DNA from: an uncultured Opitutaceae bacterium
Lineage (GTDB): Bacteria; Verrucomicrobiota; Verrucomicrobiia; Opitutales; Opitutaceae
Direction of reading: 5' to 3'
NCBI GenBank assembly: GCA_903885525.1
Contig: CAISJA010000295.1
Span: 1 to 35,214 of the forward strand
DNA: 35,214 bases
Program-made: the position numbers and the translations under genes
The notes under the pieces: model-generated
The model's input: only the letters and a program-made list of their open reading frames with translations
Told to the model about the DNA's origin: nothing
Databases searched by the model: none
Part shown: positions 1 to 9,221 of the stretch, piece by piece
How the letters are laid out: each line of letters begins with the position of its first letter
Position numbering within the stretch: the stretch's first letter is position 1

Positions 1-585
1 ATCATCGCCTTCATCGCGCAAAAGCTGTTCGCCGGGCTGTCGGCCGACGCGGCGGCCCAGCATTCCGGGCCGGTCATCTCGATTGCCTTCCTCGTGCTCA
101 ACATGGTGGGGTTTATCCTGCCGTCGCTGGTGCTCGAGCCGGTCGCGGAAAAGATCGGGCGCGTAAAAACCCATGCGCTCGCCTGCGGGCTGATGGCGCT
201 CGCCTACGCGCTGGTCGCGTTCCAGGTGCGCACGCCGCTGGCGCTGTACGCCTGCATGGCGCTGGCCGGGGTGGGCTGGGCTTCGGTGGTCAGCATCCCC
301 TTTGCCATCATGAGCGAACTCGTGGACCAGCGCCGCATGGGGCTGTTCATGGGCATCTTCAACCTCTCCGTCGTGCTGCCGCAGCTCCTCGTCAGCGTGT
401 TCGTAGGGAAAATCGTCAGGGCGGCGGCCGACAAGAACGTCATCTTCCTGATCTGCGCCGGGACGCTGGCGGTGTCGGCGGCGCTCTGGTTGCTCGTCCG
501 CGACCGCTGCTCCCCCTCCGGAGCCGGGGCCACCCGGGTCCCGCCGGGCATTGAGCCCCCGTGCCCGGCGGCCTGCCGCCGGTGA
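1..585 (+). CDS. MFS transporter, SLC45/sugar-carrier-like, 5'-truncated by window edge
   Basis: An open frame runs from base 1 to the TGA at 583-585, so the visible 194 residues are the C-terminal part of a longer gene; the ATG at 94 is internal. The residues are strongly hydrophobic with about five or six membrane segments. The stretch GWASVVSIPFAIMSE followed by GLFMGIFNLSVVLPQLL is the pattern of the SLC45-like branch of the major facilitator superfamily, whose members import maltose, sucrose or related sugars with protons. After the last helix (ending near WLLVRD) there is a proline-rich cytoplasmic tail. A pullulanase lies 4 kb downstream on the same strand, which fits alpha-glucan or maltodextrin use, but the substrate is inferred. 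The family call is fairly sure; the substrate is not. Confidence 0.8.
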   Translation: MIAFIAQKLFAGLSADAAAQHSGPVISIAFLVLNMVGFILPSLVLEPVAEKIGRVKTHALACGLMALAYALVAFQVRTPLALYACMALAGVGWASVVSIPFAIMSELVDQRRMGLFMGIFNLSVVLPQLLVSVFVGKIVRAAADKNVIFLICAGTLAVSAALWLLVRDRCSPSGAGATRVPPGIEPPCPAACRR

Positions 586-799
586 AAGTTTTTGGCCGGG
601 GAATTCCGCCCGCTGCCTTCCGCGCGCAGGCGCGCGGGTGCGGACGCAGGTGAGGGTGTGTAGGCGCGCAGGTGCCTGCGGGTACGGCGGCGGTCCGGCG
701 TGGCGGGATGAGCGCTCGTCCCGGGGATGACCGGGCCGACATCGGCCTTGCCCGAGGGGCGGGCCGGCACTGTTTTTCAGTCGTGCGTGCCAGGCGCGA

Positions 800-1660
800 A
801 TGGTGTTCGCTTCGCGCATGCTGATTGGCCCCGCCGGACTGCGCGCCCACCTTCATGATCCCGCCTGGGTCGTCTTCGACTGCCGGCACGACATGGTTGA
901 TCACCATCGCGGCGCCCGCGTCTATGCGGAGGGGCACGTCCCCGGGGCCTTTTTCGCCGCCGTGGAAACGGACCTGGCCGGGGAAAAGACCGGGCACAAC
1001 GGCCGGCATCCGCTGCCGCAGCCGGAGACCTGGGCCGGTTTTCTCAACCGCCACGGCGTCACTCCGGACACGCAGATCGTGGCCTATGACGATGCCGGCG
1101 GCCAGTATGCGGCCCGCCTGTGGTGGCTGGCCCGCTGGCTGGGGCTGACCAAGGTGGCGGTGCTCGACGGCGGCTACGGCGCATGGCTCGCCGGGCTGCA
1201 TCCGGTCTCGACCGAGCCGGCCGGCCCGCACGGCACCGGCACCGTGGACGCCCGGCCGGACTGGTCGCAGGTCCGGACCGCAGCGGACATCCAGCGCGGC
1301 ATGGCCGACGGCAGCCTGGTGCTGGTGGATGCCCGCGCGCCGGAGCGCTTCCGCGGCGAGACGGAGCCCATCGACCGCCTGGCGGGGCACATCCCCGGTG
1401 CGCGCAACCGTTTCTTCAAGCTCAACCAGAACCCCGACCAGAGCTTCCGTCCGGCAGCCGAGTTGCGCGCGGCATTCACGGCGCTGCTCGGCGCCGTGCC
1501 GCCCGCCGCCGTCGTCCACCACTGCGGCTCGGGTGTCACCGCCTGCGTCAACCGGCTCGCGATGGACTACGCCGGGCTGCCGGGTTCCGCGCTCTACGTC
1601 GGTTCCTGGAGCGAGTGGATCGCCGATCCCGCGCGCCCCGTGGCGACCGGCCCCGCCTGA
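800..1660 (+). CDS. sseA: 3-mercaptopyruvate/thiosulfate sulfurtransferase (two-domain rhodanese)
   Basis: The 286-aa product has the usual length of a tandem rhodanese protein. The N-terminal inactive rhodanese domain spans about residues 8-135, with a VFDCRHD start, a GHVPGA turn and a VAYDDAGGQYAARLWW segment. The catalytic domain spans about 155-285, with LVDARAPERFRGE and GHIPGARN. The active loop reads CGSGVTA with catalytic Cys242. That loop is typical of 3-mercaptopyruvate sulfurtransferases, whereas thiosulfate rhodaneses usually have a basic residue after Cys. The enzyme moves sulfane sulfur from 3-mercaptopyruvate or thiosulfate to thiols or cyanide in the cytoplasm. Start: ATG 800 has no clear ribosome site, and ATG 818 (MLIGPAGL) is a possible alternative. 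It appears to be transcribed alone. Confidence 0.88.
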   Translation: MVFASRMLIGPAGLRAHLHDPAWVVFDCRHDMVDHHRGARVYAEGHVPGAFFAAVETDLAGEKTGHNGRHPLPQPETWAGFLNRHGVTPDTQIVAYDDAGGQYAARLWWLARWLGLTKVAVLDGGYGAWLAGLHPVSTEPAGPHGTGTVDARPDWSQVRTAADIQRGMADGSLVLVDARAPERFRGETEPIDRLAGHIPGARNRFFKLNQNPDQSFRPAAELRAAFTALLGAVPPAAVVHHCGSGVTACVNRLAMDYAGLPGSALYVGSWSEWIADPARPVATGPA

Positions 1661-1889
1661 AGGCCGGCCATGCCGCAGTCTCACTAAGCGGCACGGGAAA
1701 TGCCCGTTTCGGATTCCGTCTCGGCCGAGGCGACAAATCCGGCGGCCGGCGCAGGGGCAACCCCTGGCCGCACCGAGGACCGCCAGTCAGGACAGTGAAC
1801 CGGTTCGGGGCATGCCCCCGAGAGCCGCGGACGGCATCCACTCCCTGCGGCAAACCGCGGCGAAAACATGCCGGCCCGATTCAGCCGCC

Positions 1890-2177
1890 CTAGCTCCGCC
1901 GCTTCCGGACGGTGCCCTTGGGCTGGAGCAGGCCGTGCGCGATCCCGAACTCCACCGCGCCGAGGACGAGAAAGCCCGGATACATCGACTTGCGGCCTCG
2001 CCACCAGATCGTCTTCAGACGCATGAGGGTGAGGGCAAAGCCGCTGCCGCGGGCCTTCATGAAGAGGAGAAACTCCTCCTGCAGGGCCTCATCCTCCCGC
2101 AGGGCGCGGAAGACCGGGGCCAGCCGCTCCTCAAGGTAGCGGCGTTCCGCGTCGGTAAGGGTGCGGGTCTTGGCCAT
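1890..2177 (-). CDS. Small hypothetical protein, 95 aa
   Basis: The minus-strand frame runs from ATG (2177-2175) to TAG (1892-1890) and encodes 95 residues. The N-terminal half is a charged helix (RTLTDAERRYLEERLAPVF, then a Glu-rich stretch). The C-terminal half is basic, with a weakly hydrophobic segment (YPGFLVLGAVEFGIAHGLL) and a KRR-rich tail. I do not recognise a family. It is called because the residue pattern is protein-like and the overlapping frames on the other strand give Arg/Pro/Ser-rich shadow sequences. It is transcribed away from the SPFH gene, and the AT-rich stretch at about 2215-2275 lies between the two starts and could hold both promoters. Confidence 0.55.
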   Translation of the reverse strand: MAKTRTLTDAERRYLEERLAPVFRALREDEALQEEFLLFMKARGSGFALTLMRLKTIWWRGRKSMYPGFLVLGAVEFGIAHGLLQPKGTVRKRRS

Positions 2178-2318
2178 GGCGCGGAGGATGGCCTGGGAGG
2201 CCCGAAAATCAAGCGTATTACGGATGCATCATACCATTACATTAAACGTACACCTTTCCACTACACTCCGGCTTGCCTCCGCGCGAGTTTTCCGGATGCT
2301 CCCCGCCGCTCCCCACCT

Positions 2319-2323
2319 GGAGG
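2319..2323 (+). promoter_or_regulatory. Ribosome binding site GGAGG that fixes the SPFH gene start
   Basis: GGAGG sits 5 nt before the ATG at 2329. It decides the start: the same frame stays open upstream to 2161, but that extension has no such site and reads as low-complexity sequence. Clear Shine-Dalgarno sites are uncommon elsewhere in this window. Confidence 0.75.
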
Positions 2324-2328
2324 CCCCT

Positions 2329-4149
2329 ATGTCAACCTTCACCCTCATCCTCCTCGCCCTCGCGGCGACCGTGCTCGTGACGGCCGCCCTCAGTTACAAG
2401 GTGCTCATCCGTCTGCTCGGGCTCGTCATCATCCCGAACAACGGCGTCGGCATCGTCACCAAGAAATTCGGCTTCGGCGGCGCTTCCACGCTGCCGGACG
2501 GCAAGATCGTCGCCCTCCACGGGGAGGCCGGCATTCAGGCCGACACCCTCGCACCGGGCCTGCACTTCGGCCTCTGGCCGTGGCAATACTCGGTCGCCAT
2601 CGTCGGTTTCACCACCATCGACGACGGAAAGCTCGGCCTCGTCGAGGCCCGCGACGGCGTGCCGCTCTCCGGCGGCCGCGTGCTCGGCCGCCAGGTCGAC
2701 TGCGACTGCTTCCAGGACGCGCGCGCCTTCCTCAGCCACGGCGGCCAGCGCGGCCCGCAGATTGCCATCATCCCGCCCGGCACCTACCGCATCAACACGT
2801 CCCTCTTCAACGTGGGGGTCGCCCCCGTGCTTGAGATCAAGGACAACCGAGTCGGCATCGTCACGACAAAGGAGGGCGCCTCGCTGCCGGCGGGCGAGAT
2901 CGCCGGCGCGACCATCCCCGGGCACAACTCCTTCCAGGATGCGGAGACCTTCGTCCAGACCGGCGGTTTCAAGGGCCTCCAGGAGCAGGTACTCCTTGCC
3001 GGCCGCTACTACGTCAACCCTCTCTTCGCCACCGTCGAGACCGTCGACATGACGGAAGTGCCGATCGCACACGCCGGCGTCGTCATCGCCTTCGTCGGCG
3101 AGGTCGGCCGCGACGTGACCGGCGAAGCTTTCAAGCACGGCAACCTCGTCGAAAAGGGCAAGAAAGGCGTATGGGTCGAGCCGCTCGACCCAGGCCGCTA
3201 CGCCATCAACCCTCGCACCCACCGGGTGGAAAACGTGCCGACCGCCAACGTCGTCCTCAACTGGGCGACCGGGAAGTCCGAGGCGCACCGGCTCGACGAG
3301 AAGCTCTGCACCATCACGGTGCGCTCCTCCGACGGTTTCACCTACAACCTCGATGTCAGCCAGATCATCCACATCCCGCGCAACGACGCCCCCAAGGTCA
3401 TCGCCCGCTTCGGATCAATGGACAACCTCGTCACCCAGGTGCTCGAGCCCACCATCGGCAACTACTTCCGCAACGCCGCGCAAAACTCCGACGCCATCGA
3501 GTTCCTCAAGAGCCGCACGCAACGGCAGGAAGACGCAAAGCGCCAGATCAGCGCCGCGCTCGAGCAGTACAATGTCGGCGCCGTCGACACGCTCATCGGC
3601 GACATCACCCCGCCCGCCGAGCTGATGAAGACGCTCACCGACCGGAAGATCGCCGAGCAGGAGCGCGTCACCTACGAGACGCAGCGTCAGGCCGAGATCG
3701 TCCGCAAAGAGCTCGAGCAGGCCAAGGCCCAGGCCGCCACGCAGGCCAAGGTCGTCGACTCGGAGCGGAGCGTTGCCATCGCCGATTTCGCCGCGCAGGC
3801 CGCCATCAAGAAGGCGACCGGCGAGGCCACCGCCCGCCGGACCATGGCGGAGGCCGACGCCGCCGTCATCACCATGACCGGTGACGCCGAGGCGCGGAAG
3901 ACCCAGGCCATCGGTGGCGCCGAGGCCGGCGTCATCAAGCAGAAGGCCGAGGCGATCAGCGCCGATTCCTACGTCGCCATCGAGGTGGCGCGCGCGCTCG
4001 CCGCCAGCGGCCAGAAGCTGGTGCCGGACATCGTGGCCGGCGGTTCGGCCGGCGGCTCGACCCTCGTCGAAATGCTGATGGCCGGACTGCTCAAGGATGT
4101 GGTCGCCGCACGCACCACCAAGGACGGCCAGACGTCGTCGCACCACTGA
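2329..4149 (+). CDS. SPFH/Band-7 (flotillin-like) membrane protein
   Basis: The 606-aa protein starts with one hydrophobic anchor (residues 4-35, ILLALAATVLVTAALSYKVL). A long Band-7/SPFH region follows, with VGIVTKKFG and VGIVTTKEG at the start of successive beta units. A motif of the type PGxYxIN recurs three times (GTYRIN, GRYYVNP, GRYAINP). From about residue 390 there is an Ala/Glu/Lys/Gln-rich coiled coil (KELEQAKAQAATQAKVVDSE), as in flotillins and stomatins, which oligomerise as membrane scaffolds. The tail has a glycine-rich linker (VAGGSAGGST). The family's role is membrane microdomain organisation and stress or protease scaffolding; a specific partner cannot be read here. No NfeD-like partner gene, often seen next to such genes, is adjacent. 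The start is set by GGAGG at -10. Confidence 0.85.
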   Translation: MSTFTLILLALAATVLVTAALSYKVLIRLLGLVIIPNNGVGIVTKKFGFGGASTLPDGKIVALHGEAGIQADTLAPGLHFGLWPWQYSVAIVGFTTIDDGKLGLVEARDGVPLSGGRVLGRQVDCDCFQDARAFLSHGGQRGPQIAIIPPGTYRINTSLFNVGVAPVLEIKDNRVGIVTTKEGASLPAGEIAGATIPGHNSFQDAETFVQTGGFKGLQEQVLLAGRYYVNPLFATVETVDMTEVPIAHAGVVIAFVGEVGRDVTGEAFKHGNLVEKGKKGVWVEPLDPGRYAINPRTHRVENVPTANVVLNWATGKSEAHRLDEKLCTITVRSSDGFTYNLDVSQIIHIPRNDAPKVIARFGSMDNLVTQVLEPTIGNYFRNAAQNSDAIEFLKSRTQRQEDAKRQISAALEQYNVGAVDTLIGDITPPAELMKTLTDRKIAEQERVTYETQRQAEIVRKELEQAKAQAATQAKVVDSERSVAIADFAAQAAIKKATGEATARRTMAEADAAVITMTGDAEARKTQAIGGAEAGVIKQKAEAISADSYVAIEVARALAASGQKLVPDIVAGGSAGGSTLVEMLMAGLLKDVVAARTTKDGQTSSHH

Positions 4150-4170
4150 GCGACGTGCAACGCAACCTTT

Positions 4171-4209
4171 CCCCGGAGCCAGGCGGCGCGCTCCGCCCGG
4201 CTCCTGGGG
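4171..4209 (+). terminator. Long GC-rich hairpin after the SPFH gene
   Basis: CCCCGGAGCC (4171-4180) pairs with GGCTCCTGGGG (4199-4209) with one bulged T. An inner GGCGG/CCGCC stem (4182-4186 with 4193-4197) is separated from it by an A/C mismatch. It begins 21 nt after the SPFH stop codon. There is no T tract, so it may be a rho-aided terminator, an mRNA 3'-end stabiliser or an attenuator for the pullulanase gene. The rest of the 277-nt gap to that gene shows nothing I can name. Confidence 0.45.
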
Positions 4210-4426
4210 AGACGTTGACCGAGGTGAGCCGGCTGCTGGGGGGCCGGGGATGGCGACGGCCGCAGGAACAATTTGGCGGCACGTTCGCCGTGTTTGACAG
4301 GTACGGACACATCCATGCTTTTGCTGCCCCCAGGCTCCCAAGGTGTCCGGCACCTCCCCCGCCCTGACAGGGATCGTTTCGGCTTTGGCGTTGCGCCGGC
4401 AGGGTGCGCGGGCAACCGTTGCCCCC

Positions 4427-7252
4427 ATGAAACGACGTGCGCTTGGGCCGGCCGCCCAAGCCGGCTGCGACCGCAATTTTTTCCGGACCCGCCGGCCTTT
4501 CCGCCTGGCGCTTTTCGCGGGTTTGGTGCTCGGCCTGGCCGGGGTGCCCGCCCCGGCGGCAGTCCCGGCAGTCCCGGCGCAGGACGAGCCGTTCGTCGCC
4601 CTCCTGCGCGCCTCCGGGGCGGAGGCCCCTCGGGACGCCCGGGCGCTCTGGCTGGATACACGCGAGGTGCGCTGGGCTGTGCCGGCGGGCACCGTGCGGG
4701 TGCGGCTGCTCGGCACGGACGAAGCCGGGCTGCGGGTGGCACCCGGCCAGGCGGCCACCGGCGAGAAACAGGCGCTGACGCTGTCCGCCGCCCCGGAGCC
4801 TCGGCTGCCCGAGCCGGCACGTTTTTCGCATGTCACTGGCACGATCTGGCGCGTGGCGGATGCGGAGGCGGCGCTCCTGCCCGGGCTCTGGCGCGGGCAG
4901 CTCGTGCTCGTGGCCGAAGATGCCCACGGGCGGGTGCTCGCCGCCACCGGCACCCAGCTCGCCGGCGCACTGGATGATTATTACGCCCCGGCGGCCACCG
5001 CCCTCGCCTTGGGAGCGCGCCGGGCCGGCCGGGGCACGGCCTTTGCGCTCTGGGCGCCCACGGCCCGGTCCGTCTCGCTGTGCCTGTACGACAACGCCAC
5101 CGGCCCGGCCCACACCGTCCGGCCGATGGAGCGCGACGCCGCCAGCGGAGCCTGGCGGCTGACGGTGGCGGAGGACCTGCACGGGAAATACTACCTCTAC
5201 CTGGTGGAGGTGTTCGTCCCTGGCGTCGGCCTGGTGCGGAACCGGGTGACCGACCCGTATTCGCTCTCCCTTTGCGCCGACTCGGCGCGGAGCGCGATCG
5301 TCGATCCCGACTCGCCGCTGACGCAGCCGGAGCGGTGGCGGGCGGACCGCTCCCCGGCCACGGTGGAGGCGGCCACGGACCTGGTGGTCTACGAACTCCA
5401 TGTGCGCGATTTTTCCCGCGACGACCGGACGGTGCCCGCCGTTTACCGGGGCAAGTACCTCGCCTTCGCCCAGGCCACCAGCGAGGGCCTGCGGCACCTG
5501 CGGCAGCTGGCCGGGACCGGCGTGACGGACGTGCACCTGCTGCCGGTGTTTGACTTTGCCTCCGTCCCCGAGCGCCACCCCGAGGAGCCCGTCCTGCCGG
5601 CGGGGGCGCCGCCCGACAGCCCGGCGGTGCAGGCGGCCCTGGCGCCCTACCGGGAGCGCGATGCCTTCAACTGGGGCTACGATCCCTGGCACTTTCTCGC
5701 GCCGGAAGGCAGTTATGCGATCGATCCCGGCAACCCCGGCGGGCGCATCCGCGAATTCCGCGCCATGGTGCAGGGCCTCCATGCGGCGGGCCTGCGCGTG
5801 GGCATGGATGTGGTCTACAACCACACGATGGCCGACGGCCAGGATCCGCGCTCGGTGCTCGACCGCATCGTGCCGGGCTACTACCACCGGCTCGATGCGA
5901 CCGGCCGGGTGGAAACGTCGGCCTGCAATTCCAACACCGCGCCCGAAAACGCCATGATGGCCCAGCTGGTCATCGATGCCTCGGTGGTCTGGGCCCGCGA
6001 CTACCACATTGACTCCTTTCGCTTCGACCTCATGGGCCACCTGCCGCGCGCCCTTCTGGAGCAGCTGCAGGCGCGGGTCGATGCGGCGGCGGGGCGGCAC
6101 CTTTTCCTGCTGGGCGAAGGGTGGAATTTCGGGGAGGTGCGTGACGGCGCGCGGTTTGCGCAGGCCGCGCAGGCCGGCCTGGGGCACAGCGGCATCGCCA
6201 CCTTCTCCGACCGGATGCGCGATGCGGCGCGCGGCGGACATCCGGGCGACGCCGGGCCGGAGCTGCTGGCCCAAGGCTGGCTGACCGGCCTGCACTACGC
6301 GCCAAATGCCGCCAACGCCGGGCTGGACCGTTCGCGCGAGCTGGCGGACGCCGCCGATCTGGTGCGGAGCGGACTGGCCGGCACCCTGCGCGGATATCCG
6401 CTGCAAGGCGCGGACGGGCGCACCCGGCCGCTGGCGGAGTTTGCCGACGGCGACCAGCCCGCCGGCTATGCGGCCGAGCCGGGCGAGGTCGTGAACTACC
6501 TGGAGAACCACGACAACCAGACGCTCTTCGACAACAATGTCCTGCGCCTACCCGCCGGCACCCCGCGCCACGACCGCGCCCGCGTGCAGGTGCTCGGCAA
6601 TGCCCTCGTCGCCTTCAGCCAGGGCATCGCCTACTTCCACGCCGGACAGGAAATCCTGCGCAGCAAATCGCTTGACCGAAACAGTTTTAACTCCGGCGAT
6701 GCCTTCAACCGGATCGACTGGACGCTCTGCACGAATCATTTCGGCGTGGGCCTGCCCCCGTCCGACGACAACGAGGCCAGCTGGCCCCAGATGCGGCCGC
6801 TGCTGGCGCGGGCGGCGGAAATCGCCCCCGCGCCGGAGGACATCCGCTTCACCTGGGAAGCCACGCTCCGCCTGCTGGCCGTGCGCCGCAGCTCCACCCT
6901 GTTCCGGCTCCGCACCGCAGACGACGTGGCCGCACGGCTGCATTTCCTGAACACCGGGCCGGCGGCCTGCCCCAGCGTGGTGGTCGGGCGGCTCGACGGG
7001 CGGGGTTATCCCGGCGCAGGATTCGCCGAAGTGCTCTACGTGCTGAATGCCGACATCGTCCCGCACACCCTGCCCCTGCCCGGCGAGGCGGCGAAGCCCT
7101 GGCAGTTGCACCCGGCGCTCACCGCCGGCACCGACCCCCGGTGGCGCGAGACGCGGTTCGATCCGGCGGCCGGCACGCTCACCGTGCCGGCCCGCACCGT
7201 CGCGGTGTTTGTCGTGCCCGAGCCGGCGGTGGCCCGAGCCGGAGCGGAATAG
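4427..7252 (+). CDS. pulA: Pullulanase-type alpha-1,6-glucosidase (GH13), secreted
   Basis: The enzyme hydrolyses alpha-1,6 branch points of pullulan, starch or glycogen fragments. The 941-aa product from ATG 4427 starts with basic residues and a hydrophobic core (FRLALFAGLVLGLAG) ending near PAPAA, a likely signal peptide. An N-terminal carbohydrate-binding/E-set part precedes the catalytic barrel. GH13 hallmarks are all present: FNWGYDP, DVVYNH (461-466), FRFDLMGH with nucleophile Asp534, GEGWNF with acid/base Glu564, and the NHDNQT region with His695-Asp696. The frame is open upstream to 4343, but that extension puts the signal peptide in the interior, so ATG 4427 is preferred. There is no strong ribosome site. 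With the SLC45-like carrier upstream it suggests alpha-glucan breakdown and uptake. Family confidence is high; the exact preference (pullulan or limit dextrin) is not visible. Confidence 0.92.
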   Translation: MKRRALGPAAQAGCDRNFFRTRRPFRLALFAGLVLGLAGVPAPAAVPAVPAQDEPFVALLRASGAEAPRDARALWLDTREVRWAVPAGTVRVRLLGTDEAGLRVAPGQAATGEKQALTLSAAPEPRLPEPARFSHVTGTIWRVADAEAALLPGLWRGQLVLVAEDAHGRVLAATGTQLAGALDDYYAPAATALALGARRAGRGTAFALWAPTARSVSLCLYDNATGPAHTVRPMERDAASGAWRLTVAEDLHGKYYLYLVEVFVPGVGLVRNRVTDPYSLSLCADSARSAIVDPDSPLTQPERWRADRSPATVEAATDLVVYELHVRDFSRDDRTVPAVYRGKYLAFAQATSEGLRHLRQLAGTGVTDVHLLPVFDFASVPERHPEEPVLPAGAPPDSPAVQAALAPYRERDAFNWGYDPWHFLAPEGSYAIDPGNPGGRIREFRAMVQGLHAAGLRVGMDVVYNHTMADGQDPRSVLDRIVPGYYHRLDATGRVETSACNSNTAPENAMMAQLVIDASVVWARDYHIDSFRFDLMGHLPRALLEQLQARVDAAAGRHLFLLGEGWNFGEVRDGARFAQAAQAGLGHSGIATFSDRMRDAARGGHPGDAGPELLAQGWLTGLHYAPNAANAGLDRSRELADAADLVRSGLAGTLRGYPLQGADGRTRPLAEFADGDQPAGYAAEPGEVVNYLENHDNQTLFDNNVLRLPAGTPRHDRARVQVLGNALVAFSQGIAYFHAGQEILRSKSLDRNSFNSGDAFNRIDWTLCTNHFGVGLPPSDDNEASWPQMRPLLARAAEIAPAPEDIRFTWEATLRLLAVRRSSTLFRLRTADDVAARLHFLNTGPAACPSVVVGRLDGRGYPGAGFAEVLYVLNADIVPHTLPLPGEAAKPWQLHPALTAGTDPRWRETRFDPAAGTLTVPARTVAVFVVPEPAVARAGAE

Positions 7253-7356
7253 TCGCGGCACCACAGCCGGTTCCCGGCACCGCCGGCGCCGGGAGCGCGC
7301 CGGAGCGCCAACGCGGCGGGCTGGAAGAGCGGCCCGGAAAATGCTAGGGTGGCGGC

Positions 7357-9168
7357 ATGGCCCTCAACCGTTTCTCCGTCCCTCCGCTGCACGAAGTCAC
7401 CCGCACACTGGCCGCCGTCGCCATGGGGCGCGAGGCGCCCGATCTCGTCATCACCGGCGCCCGCCTGCTCTCCACCTACACCGAGCGGATCCACGCGGAG
7501 CGGGAAGTTTGGATCAAGTCGGGCCGGATCGCAGCGGTGCAGCCCGCCGGGACCTTCCGCCCCGGCGCGCGCGGGCGCACGCGGGTCCACGACGCGCGGG
7601 GCGGCATCCTCGCTCCGGGGCTGGTTGATCCGCACATCCACATCGAAAGCTCGATGATGACGGCCTGCGCCTACGCCGAGGGCGCGCTCCTCAACGGCAC
7701 GACCACGATCTTCTGCGACAGCCATGAAATCGGCAATGTCTGCGATGCCGCGGGCATCGCCTGGATGCTGGAGGACGCCCGCCAGGCGCCGCTCTCGATT
7801 TTCCTGACGGTGCCCAGCACGGTGCCGGCCACCTCGGCGCGTTTCGAGACGGCGGGGGGCGATCTCACCCCGCGCAAGATCGGCCGCCTGTTCGACCGCT
7901 GGCCGGAAGCCGTGGCGCTGGGGGAGAAGATGGATTTTGTGCAGGTGGCGCTGGGCGATGCCCGCAGCCACGCCGTCCTAGCCGAGGCGCTCCGGCGCGG
8001 CCGGCCGGTGAGCGGGCATATCTACGGCCGGGAATTCGTGGCGGCCGGGGCGGCGAGCGGCATCACCGACACCCATGAATCCATCGACCGGGAGATCGCC
8101 CATGATTTTTTGGAAAACGGCATGTGGATCTTTCTGCGCGGGGGGCCGCCCACCACGCCCTGGCATTCGCTGCCGCAGGCGATCAAGGCCGTGACGGAGC
8201 TCGGTGCCAGCCCCAAGCGGGTATGCGTCTGCACCGACGACCGCGATGCCGACGACCTCTTTCTCTTCGGGCTCGACTGGGTCGTGCGTGAGGCGGTCCG
8301 CCACGGGCTGAAGCCGGAGACCGCCTGGAGCCTGGGCTCGCTGCATCCCGCCACGCGGTACGCCCAGGACGGCGAAATCGGCGGGGTGGCGCCGGCCCGG
8401 CGCGCCGACCTCGTGCTGCTGAACGACCAGCTCGAGCCGCAGAATACCTGGTATGGCGGTGCCCTGGTGGTGGAAAACCGGAAAATCACCCCGCTGCTCG
8501 ACCGCGCCCTTTCCCGCCGTTACCGCTACCCGCGCCAGGCCTACCAGACCATCAAGGTGGCGCCCCGGCTGCGCTTGACGCCCGCGCTGCCGGCCGGACC
8601 GGTCACCGCCCATGTGATTCGCACCGCGCTGCCCGGTATCATCTTGTTCCACGACCGGGTGACTCTCGGGACCGGCGCGGGGGCCGCCTGGCCGGAGCTG
8701 CTGGAGCGGCACGGGCTGTGTTTTGTCACGGTGGTGGAACGGCACGGCCGGAGCGGGGCCGTCGCCCACGGGCTGCTGAAGGATTTCGGCCTGCGGGAAG
8801 GCGCGGTCGGCAGCTCGGTCGGCCACGATGCCCACAACATCATCTTGGCCGGCACCAACGAGGCGGAGATGCAGCTGGCCCTGCGCACCATCCGGGCGAT
8901 GCGCGGCGGGGTCTGCGTGGTGCGCGGCGGCCGGGTGGTGGCGAAGGTGGCGTTGCCCATCGCCGGGCTGCTCTCCGACCGGCGCGCCACGGTGGTGGCC
9001 GAGGCCTCGACGGACCTGAAGCGGGCCTGGTCGGAGGCGGGCTGCACCCTGCCCTACATGGGGTTCAACCTCATCCCCCTGTCCGTCATTCCCGAGATCC
9101 GCATCACCGACCGGGGGCTTGTGACCGTGCCGGAGATGCAGATCGTGCCCCTGTTCGAGCCGGCGTGA
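7357..9168 (+). CDS. ade: Adenine deaminase
   Basis: The enzyme converts adenine to hypoxanthine and ammonia in purine salvage. The 603-aa product has the two-part layout of the Ade amidohydrolase family. An N-terminal metallo-dependent hydrolase part contains GLVDPHIHIESS (metal ligands His93 and His95), NGTTTIFCDSHEIGNV, and later CVCTDDRDADDL and LHPATRYAQD. The C-terminal part has GSSVGHDAHNII and a closing ITDRGLV segment. Length and motif order match full-length Ade (COG1001). ATG 7357 is preceded by a weak AGGGTGG. It lies 104 nt after the pullulanase gene on the same strand, and its 3' end converges on the DUF3857 gene with a 53-nt gap. No purine riboswitch was found upstream. Confidence 0.9.
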   Translation: MALNRFSVPPLHEVTRTLAAVAMGREAPDLVITGARLLSTYTERIHAEREVWIKSGRIAAVQPAGTFRPGARGRTRVHDARGGILAPGLVDPHIHIESSMMTACAYAEGALLNGTTTIFCDSHEIGNVCDAAGIAWMLEDARQAPLSIFLTVPSTVPATSARFETAGGDLTPRKIGRLFDRWPEAVALGEKMDFVQVALGDARSHAVLAEALRRGRPVSGHIYGREFVAAGAASGITDTHESIDREIAHDFLENGMWIFLRGGPPTTPWHSLPQAIKAVTELGASPKRVCVCTDDRDADDLFLFGLDWVVREAVRHGLKPETAWSLGSLHPATRYAQDGEIGGVAPARRADLVLLNDQLEPQNTWYGGALVVENRKITPLLDRALSRRYRYPRQAYQTIKVAPRLRLTPALPAGPVTAHVIRTALPGIILFHDRVTLGTGAGAAWPELLERHGLCFVTVVERHGRSGAVAHGLLKDFGLREGAVGSSVGHDAHNIILAGTNEAEMQLALRTIRAMRGGVCVVRGGRVVAKVALPIAGLLSDRRATVVAEASTDLKRAWSEAGCTLPYMGFNLIPLSVIPEIRITDRGLVTVPEMQIVPLFEPA

Positions 9169-9221
9169 CGCGGGGGTGCCGCTTCCGCTCCGGCCCGGAA
9201 AGCAGCGGCGGACCGGGGCGG

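Noticed and set aside
586..799. Repeated GCGCGCAGG-type units between the MFS and sulfurtransferase genes
   Set aside because: Short, imperfect and expected in GC-rich spacer DNA; no regular period.
4091..6511. 806-codon open frame antisense to the pullulanase gene
   Set aside because: Arg/Gly/Pro/His-rich, no motifs; pullulanase on + is certain.
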